Positions 59,660 through 64,000 of a stretch of DNA of 64,000 nt are shown here, piece by piece. The stretch covers positions 35,026 through 99,025 of the forward strand of contig JAHIQI010000068.1 of the NCBI GenBank assembly GCA_018902755.1. Reading direction: 5' to 3'. Under the pieces are notes generated by a model. The model saw nothing but the letters and a program-made list of their open reading frames with translations. It was not told the origin of the DNA and made no database searches. Every line of letters starts with the position of its first letter. Position 1 is the first letter of the stretch. This stretch comes from Pseudomonadota bacterium. Lineage in GTDB: Bacteria; Desulfobacterota; Desulfarculia; Desulfarculales; Desulfarculaceae. Both the position numbers and the translations under genes were made by a program.

Positions 59660-60484
59660 TCAGCCGTTAAGGTCCTCGGGCCGGAAACGTAAACCTATTT
59701 CGTGGTCGCGGCCCCTGACCACGCTGGGCAGGGGCGGGAAGGGGGCGGCTTTTTCCACCGCGCGCAGGGCGCTGGCGTCCAGGCGGCTGTTGCCCGAGCT
59801 TTTTTCCAGCCACACCTTGGCCAGGGCGCCGTCGCGGGTTATGCGGGCCACCACCACCGATTCCAGGTTGGCCCGGCTCTTTACCAGGGCCTCGGGCAGC
59901 ACCCACTGGCGGCGCACCCGCTCCCATATCTCAGTGTAGTACACCTGGAAGCGCAGGCTACTGGTGTCGGCCGCGGCTGCCCCGGCGGCAAAGGCCCCGG
60001 AGGCGGCCTGGCGGGTGGCCACCTTGCTTTCCAGGCGGTTCATAGCGCTGGTCAGCTTCTGCTCGGCCCGGCGCTCGGCGGCCACCTCTTTTTCCAACTT
60101 CTTGAGGCGGCTGGCCAACAGCTTGCTCGGGTCGGGTTGCTCGGCCACCGGCTTGGGCTTGAGCAGCTTGGGCTTGTCCTTTTTAAGGGCCACCGCCTCT
60201 TTCTTGGGCTCCGGCTTGGCCTTCACCGCGGGGGCTGGCTTGACCGCCGGTTTGGCCGGGGCGGCCTTGGGCGCGGGCGCGGGCGGGGCCGGGCGGAAAA
60301 CCGCCGGGCTCACCAGGGCCACGTTGTACACCGGGGCGAAGACCTTGGGGCGGCTGATGCGCCAGCCGGGCCAAAAAGCCAGCAGCAATACCAGCAGCAG
60401 ATGCAGCCCCAGGCTGACCCCGATGGCCCAGGCCACCTGTTCACCGTCCCAAAAATTGAAGCGTCTCAGGACCGCGCTGCTCAA
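59660..60484 (-). CDS. tolA: TolA/TonB-like energy-transducing protein
   Basis: 274 residues. One N-terminal membrane helix (AIGVSLGLHLLLVLLLAFW), then a Pro/Lys/Ala-rich periplasmic spacer (APKAAPAKPAVKPAPAVK) and coiled coil, and a C-terminal TonB-like domain (VVVARITRDGALAKVWLEKSSGNSRLDASALRAVEKA). Reaches across the periplasm to TolB-Pal. Overlaps tolR by 4 bp. The C-terminus follows the TonB type, common for TolA in this phylum. Confidence 0.9.
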   Translation of the reverse strand: MSSAVLRRFNFWDGEQVAWAIGVSLGLHLLLVLLLAFWPGWRISRPKVFAPVYNVALVSPAVFRPAPPAPAPKAAPAKPAVKPAPAVKAKPEPKKEAVALKKDKPKLLKPKPVAEQPDPSKLLASRLKKLEKEVAAERRAEQKLTSAMNRLESKVATRQAASGAFAAGAAAADTSSLRFQVYYTEIWERVRRQWVLPEALVKSRANLESVVVARITRDGALAKVWLEKSSGNSRLDASALRAVEKAAPFPPLPSVVRGRDHEIGLRFRPEDLNG

Positions 60485-60915
60485 GACTTTTTCTTCTTTT
60501 CCGGCGGGGGCACCCGCTCCGGCTCGGTCACCATGCCCAGGTTTTCCACCCCGGCCTTCTTGGCCTCGGCCAAGACCTGCACCACCACCCCGTAGGGCAC
60601 GTCCTTGTCGGCCCGGAGATAGACCCTGGTGCCCGGCTTGCGGGAGGTGATGTTTTTGAGCTTGCCGGCCAGGCCGTCCAGGCCCACCTGGAACTCGTCC
60701 AGGAACACCTCGCCCTTTTGAGTGACCGTGAGCACCAACAGCTCTTCGGAGGTCTTGAGCGCCCCGCTGTCGGTGGCGGGCAATTTAACGTCCAGGCCCT
60801 GGACCATCATGGGAGCGGCCACCATGAAGATGATCAGCAGCACCAGGACCACGTCCACCAGGGGGACCACGTTGATCTCCCCCAGGAAGCGGCCCTTGTT
60901 GCCCACACCCGCCAT
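60481..60915 (-). CDS. tolR: ExbD/TolR biopolymer transport protein
   Basis: 144 residues. One membrane helix with the proton-path Asp (INVVPLVDVVLVLLIIFMVAAPMM), then KLPATDSG and a periplasmic domain ending VYLRADKDVPYGVVVQVL, the ExbD/TolR signature. Works with TolQ to turn the proton gradient into movement of TolA. Confidence 0.95.
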   Translation of the reverse strand: MAGVGNKGRFLGEINVVPLVDVVLVLLIIFMVAAPMMVQGLDVKLPATDSGALKTSEELLVLTVTQKGEVFLDEFQVGLDGLAGKLKNITSRKPGTRVYLRADKDVPYGVVVQVLAEAKKAGVENLGMVTEPERVPPPEKKKKS

Positions 60916-60919
60916 GACC

Positions 60920-61723
60920 CTAGCTCCCGGCCCCGTCCAGCTCGGAGGGGCGCACCACCTCCACCGCCGGTCCGTGGCGGCGCATGAGGTCGCGCTCCAC
61001 CAGGTTCAAGAAGTCCTGGCTGAAGGAGTCCATTTCCGCTTCCAAGACCACCAGACGGCGGTTGAAGTGGTTGTAGAAAACCACGGCGGGGATGGCCGCG
61101 AACAGGCCGGTGGCCGTGGCCACCAGGGCCTCGGCGATGCCCGGAGCCACGGTGGCCAGATTGGCCGCCCCGGTGGCCCCGATGCTACGGAAGGCGTCCA
61201 TGATGCCCCACACCGTCCCGAACAGGCCGATGAAGGGGGCGGTGTTGGCGGTGGTGGCCAGGAAGGTGACCGCCTTGCCCAAGCGGGTGCTTTCCGCCGC
61301 CTGGGCCCGGTCCAGGGCCCGCTTTAAGTTGGGCATCACCCCTGCGGGCAGGCCGGGCTCGCCCCGGCGCATGCGCATCACCTTGTCCAACTCGCCGTAG
61401 GCCACCGCGAACAGGCCCGCCAAGGGGCTGGTGGTCAGGTGCTTGGTCTGGGCCTGGGCCGCCGAAAGGCTGCCCGCGTTCCAAAACAGGTTGTCGAACT
61501 CCTGGTTCTGGCGCTTGGCCTCGCGCAGAGATTTGAGCTTGGCCAGGATAAGCCCCCAGCTAACCACCGAGAATACAATGAGAATGAACAGTACGCCCTG
61601 CACCACCGGCCCGGCGGACCACACCATCTGCCATACGTCGGTGCCTATGTTGCCGCCCAGATTGGCGGCCAGGGCGGGAGCGGGAGCGAAGACGGCCAAA
61701 AATCCCAAGATATAGTTATGCAT
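60920..61723 (-). CDS. tolQ: MotA/TolQ/ExbB proton channel protein
   Basis: 267 residues. Three membrane helices: VVQGVLFILIVFSVVSWGLIL, TTANTAPFIGLFGTVWGIMDAF (ExbB family signature) and IAEALVATATGLFAAIPAVVFYNHF. First gene of the tolQ-R-A-B-pal-ybgF operon, 4 bp from tolR. About 170 bp separate it from the divergent HAD gene; this gap must hold the operon promoter. Confidence 0.95.
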   Translation of the reverse strand: MHNYILGFLAVFAPAPALAANLGGNIGTDVWQMVWSAGPVVQGVLFILIVFSVVSWGLILAKLKSLREAKRQNQEFDNLFWNAGSLSAAQAQTKHLTTSPLAGLFAVAYGELDKVMRMRRGEPGLPAGVMPNLKRALDRAQAAESTRLGKAVTFLATTANTAPFIGLFGTVWGIMDAFRSIGATGAANLATVAPGIAEALVATATGLFAAIPAVVFYNHFNRRLVVLEAEMDSFSQDFLNLVERDLMRRHGPAVEVVRPSELDGAGS

Positions 61724-61907
61724 TGATACACCTAGCCCATTATATTGCGGTTATCTTAGCTTTGGCCGCCTGTAAAGTCAAGGAAGGGGCGATGGCTTTT
61801 GCATGAACATTGGCCATGGGGCCCCCAACAGGGTAAAGTCTAAATTAAGATATACATGCAAGGCAGTTAGCCTGCCATGTCCCGAGGGGACGCGAGGGAG
61901 GAAAATT

Positions 61908-62564
61908 TTGCCGGGAACCTTTGCGCGAGGGCTGTTTTTAGACCTGGACGGCACCCTGGCCGACAGCATGCGGGTGATGACCGAGGCCACGGAGCACTTT
62001 CTCAAGGATCTGGGTCTGGAGCGCATGGGCGGTGGACCCCACCGCTGGGCCGGGCGCACCCCCTACGACATCATGGGCGCCCTCAAGGAGCACAACCACC
62101 TGGAGGCCTCGGTTCAGGAGTTGGTGGAGCACTACTATAAGCTGGTGGACCAGGCCTACATCGACCAGGCCACGGTGATGCCCGGCGGCCGCCGCCTGCT
62201 GGCCGCCGCGGCCCAGCGCGGGGTGTTCACCGCCGTGGTCACCAGCACCCTGCGCTCGGTGGCCGAGGGCTTCCTGGCCCACCAGGGCCTGCGGGATATG
62301 GTGAACGCGGTGGTCACCGTGGAGGACATCCGCCGGGGCAAGCCCGACCCGGAGCCTTATCTTTTGGCCCTTAAGATCAGCGGGCTCAGCGCCGACCAGG
62401 CCCTGGCCGTGGAGGACGCGCCCATGGGAGCCAGGTCCGCCACCGGGGCCGGACTAACCACCTGGATCATGGCCCCAAGAGGCGCGAAAGACTTCCCCGA
62501 AATTGCCGGGGTGGCCGGTTTCATCCAAAGCCTGGACCAACTTATTCCCCGGTTAGAATCTTGA
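61908..62564 (+). CDS. HAD-family phosphatase (phosphoglycolate-phosphatase/beta-phosphoglucomutase-like)
   Basis: 218 residues. The HAD motif I Asp pair is in GLFLDLDGTLAD; motif II VVTSTLRS; motif III RRGKPDPEPYLLAL; motif IV VEDAPMGARSATGAG. The VEDxxxG form and the small alpha cap are typical of beta-PGM-like enzymes. Best start is TTG 61908: GGGAGG lies 7-8 nt upstream and the family normally begins about here; longer upstream reading has no signals. The stop codon overlaps the -35 of the next RNA unit. Confidence 0.85.
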   Translation: MPGTFARGLFLDLDGTLADSMRVMTEATEHFLKDLGLERMGGGPHRWAGRTPYDIMGALKEHNHLEASVQELVEHYYKLVDQAYIDQATVMPGGRRLLAAAAQRGVFTAVVTSTLRSVAEGFLAHQGLRDMVNAVVTVEDIRRGKPDPEPYLLALKISGLSADQALAVEDAPMGARSATGAGLTTWIMAPRGAKDFPEIAGVAGFIQSLDQLIPRLES

Positions 62565-62785
62565 CTTTTCAAAAGACGTGTCGTAGGGTGGAACGGACTA
62601 GTGTTCAATACTAGTCCGTGAAGCATGGGCTTAGTTGCCTCCGTACAAATTACGCAGGCATCAAGTTGGGGGGCGCTTTAGCAGCCCCCTGCCTGCCCCA
62701 TCGGGAAGGGCTCGCCAAGGCTGCGGCCCGGTGGGGGGATTGTTTAGACGGCGAAGGGCCTCAAAACCCTTCGCCGTCCTTTTTT
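62561..62785 (+). ncRNA. Probable structured non-coding RNA with own promoter and terminator
   Basis: Promoter: TTGACT (62561-62566), 17-bp spacer, TAGGGT (62584-62589). Predicted helices follow: ACGGACTAGT/ACTAGTCCGT (62593-62619), GCCT...AGGC (62635-62665), GGGGGcGC/GCaGCCCCC (62669-62692), and CCCCATCGGG with CCCGGTGGGG (62697-62736). A strong terminator ends it. The transcript would be about 190 nt. No open frame with a ribosome site. Size fits an sRNA; I cannot assign it to 6S, SRP or tmRNA. Confidence 0.5.
62747..62785. terminator. Bidirectional terminator
   Basis: GACGGCGAAGGG / CCCTTCGCCGTC, 12-bp perfect stem with loop CCTCAAAA, then CCTTTTTT on the + side. Lies 3 bp from the stop of the convergent transglycosylase gene. 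Confidence 0.88.
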
Positions 62786-62787
62786 GC

Positions 62788-63924
62788 CTATTTTTCCGGA
62801 ATTTTGAGCCGCTGGCCCGGCACGATGACGCACTCGCCTTCCAGCTCGTTGGCGTCCTTGATCTCGTCCAGGGTCAGCCCGTGGCGCCGCGCGATGGAGC
62901 TGAGGTTGTCGCCCCGGCGCACGGTGTAGGTCTCCGTTTCCGGCGTGGGCGAGGGCCCGCCCTTTTTCAGGCGCACGGCCAGGCCCTTGGCCTCCCCCGG
63001 CGGCACCACTATGGTGACATGGCCCTTGGGCAGGTAGCGGCGGCGCAGCTCGGGGTTGAGCTCGCGCAGTTGGCGGTAGCTGGTGCCCGCCGCCCTGGCC
63101 ACCACGGTGAGGTGGACCGGCCGCTTCAGGTTGAGGCTTACGCTCTCGCCGGGCAGGGGCTTCCAGCGCTCGGAGGGCGGCAGGAAGTAGCCGTAGGCTG
63201 TCGGGTCGCTCAAGACCAGCTTGGCGGCCAGGATGCGGTAGATGTAGCGCTGGGTCTCCCGGGGCAGGGCCAGCTCGAAGTAGTCCTTGGTGCCCTGCTC
63301 CTTTATCTCCTGGGCCACCCGGCGCTCCCCGCAGTTGTAGGAGGCCATGGCCAGGGGCCAGGAGCCGAACTCCCGGTGCAGGTCGCTCAGGTAGGACAGG
63401 GCCGCCTTGGTGGCGAAGATGAAGTTGCGCCGGTCGTCGTACCAGCGGTCCACCCTCAGGCCGTGGGCCCGGCCGGTGGCGGCCAGAAACTGCCAGGGCC
63501 CCACCGCCCCGGCGGGGGAGCGGATGTAGTGGATGAGGCTGCTCTCGGCCACGGCCAGGTACTTGAGGTCCTGGGGCATCCCCGCCGCCCTGAGGCGGCT
63601 CTCGATGTAGGGGAAGTAGCGCCCCGCCCGCTTGAGCCACATGATCACCTGGGCCGGGTCGTTGACCACGATGATCAACTCCCGCTCCAACTGCTCGGAC
63701 ACCATGCTCCGCTCCAGGGGCACCCGCACCCCGCACAGGCTCAGCTTGGCGGGCAGCCTGGGGATGAAATAGCGCGGGGACGTGGGGGACATGGGGGAGG
63801 CCGCGGCAGCGGCGGGGGGCGGGGCGTCGGCCTTGACCAGGCCGGTGGGTTGGCGGGCCGGGGCGGGCGCGCCCCAGGCCAGCGTGAGGGCCAGTACGGC
63901 TAGGAAAGCAAGCAACCGCCTCAT
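62788..63924 (-). CDS. LysM-containing lytic murein transglycosylase (MltD-like)
   Basis: 378 residues. Signal peptide (LLAFLAVLALTLAWGAPAPA), SLT domain at ~105-230 (LKYLAVAESSLIHYIRSPAGAVGPWQFLAATGRAHGL, with the catalytic Glu in AESS; AMASYNCGERRV), a middle region of MltD type, and one C-terminal LysM (TYTVRRGDNLSSIARRHGLTLDEIKDANELEG). Periplasmic peptidoglycan cleavage. Shorter than E. coli MltD and with one LysM rather than two. Confidence 0.93.
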   Translation of the reverse strand: MRRLLAFLAVLALTLAWGAPAPARQPTGLVKADAPPPAAAAASPMSPTSPRYFIPRLPAKLSLCGVRVPLERSMVSEQLERELIIVVNDPAQVIMWLKRAGRYFPYIESRLRAAGMPQDLKYLAVAESSLIHYIRSPAGAVGPWQFLAATGRAHGLRVDRWYDDRRNFIFATKAALSYLSDLHREFGSWPLAMASYNCGERRVAQEIKEQGTKDYFELALPRETQRYIYRILAAKLVLSDPTAYGYFLPPSERWKPLPGESVSLNLKRPVHLTVVARAAGTSYRQLRELNPELRRRYLPKGHVTIVVPPGEAKGLAVRLKKGGPSPTPETETYTVRRGDNLSSIARRHGLTLDEIKDANELEGECVIVPGQRLKIPEK

Positions 63925-64000
63925 GGAGCGGGCTCCCGAAAATGGTCGTAGCCCGTATAGGTGATGGGCTCCTCCTTTCCTCGGCGAATCAAGCTCACTC

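Noticed and set aside
62593..62740. Assignment of the structured RNA to 6S, SRP or tmRNA
   Set aside because: It lacks the SRP apical consensus, the tmRNA tRNA-like ends and the single long bulged rod expected of 6S RNA; left unassigned.

Overview
The window is high-GC chromosomal DNA from an anaerobic bacterium. Gene content points to a sulfate-reducing or syntrophic member of the Desulfobacterota (Desulfarculia-like is my inference, not shown). The clues are a siroheme-decarboxylase-family gene beside hemL (the alternative haem route), a glutaryl-CoA dehydrogenase with the non-decarboxylating signature followed by glutaconyl-CoA decarboxylase alpha, phenylacetate-CoA ligase, an acetyl/succinyl-CoA:acetate CoA-transferase, and a complete Tol-Pal operon.

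Layout. 1-1661: 3' part of a long-chain acyl-CoA ligase. 1662-3262: an AT-rich insert with one Fic gene, a promoter flanked by 12-bp iterated motifs, and a strong terminator. 3274-18651: a ~15.4-kb integrative island in the 3' end of tRNA-Ser(CGA), bounded by an 18-bp direct repeat. It carries a tyrosine integrase at the tRNA end, related integrase-site-like sequences inside both ends, a serine recombinase with a 38-bp palindrome, a zinc-finger-like protein, a protein with a family-A-polymerase-like palm signature, and a compact type I-G (old I-U) CRISPR-Cas effector operon: cas3 with C-terminal HD, csx17/cas8, csb1/cas7, csb2/cas5-6. The operon leads into a 24-repeat array. No cas1, cas2 or cas4 is present. 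The array is unusual because its repeats have drifted strongly, mainly in the hairpin loop, while the stem is kept by base-paired changes and the 3' handle stays fixed.

18763-28923: housekeeping and metabolic genes (tadA, a PurN-like protein, ahb-hemL, paaK, a GH13 glycoside phosphorylase, a PAS/zinc-ribbon protein, CoA-transferase and hydrolase). 29002-29213: a possible small RNA. 29316-36368: a histidine kinase, then def-fmt-rsmB-(Mrr-type nuclease)-rpe-vanZ, where an AT-rich restriction-like gene sits inside a translation/carbon housekeeping run. 36369-36645 and 45005-45504 hold palindromic and dispersed repeats. 36646-49105: DUF1573, phosphatase, PP-loop and DUF434 genes, mgtC, a lemA/nucleotidyltransferase/TPM/dnaJ cluster, holC, a 30-codon bS22/mS38-like gene, a transglycosylase, purine nucleoside phosphorylase and a double Usp protein.

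49316-53488: two acyl-CoA dehydrogenases and gcdA, which fit the lower part of anaerobic benzoyl-CoA degradation. 53670-56750: small proteins and a penicillin-acylase-family enzyme. 56862-61723 (minus): tolQ-tolR-tolA-tolB-pal-ybgF. 61908-63924: a HAD phosphatase, a probable structured RNA with its own promoter and terminator, and a LysM lytic transglycosylase. All identifications come from reading motifs by eye; no database search was run.
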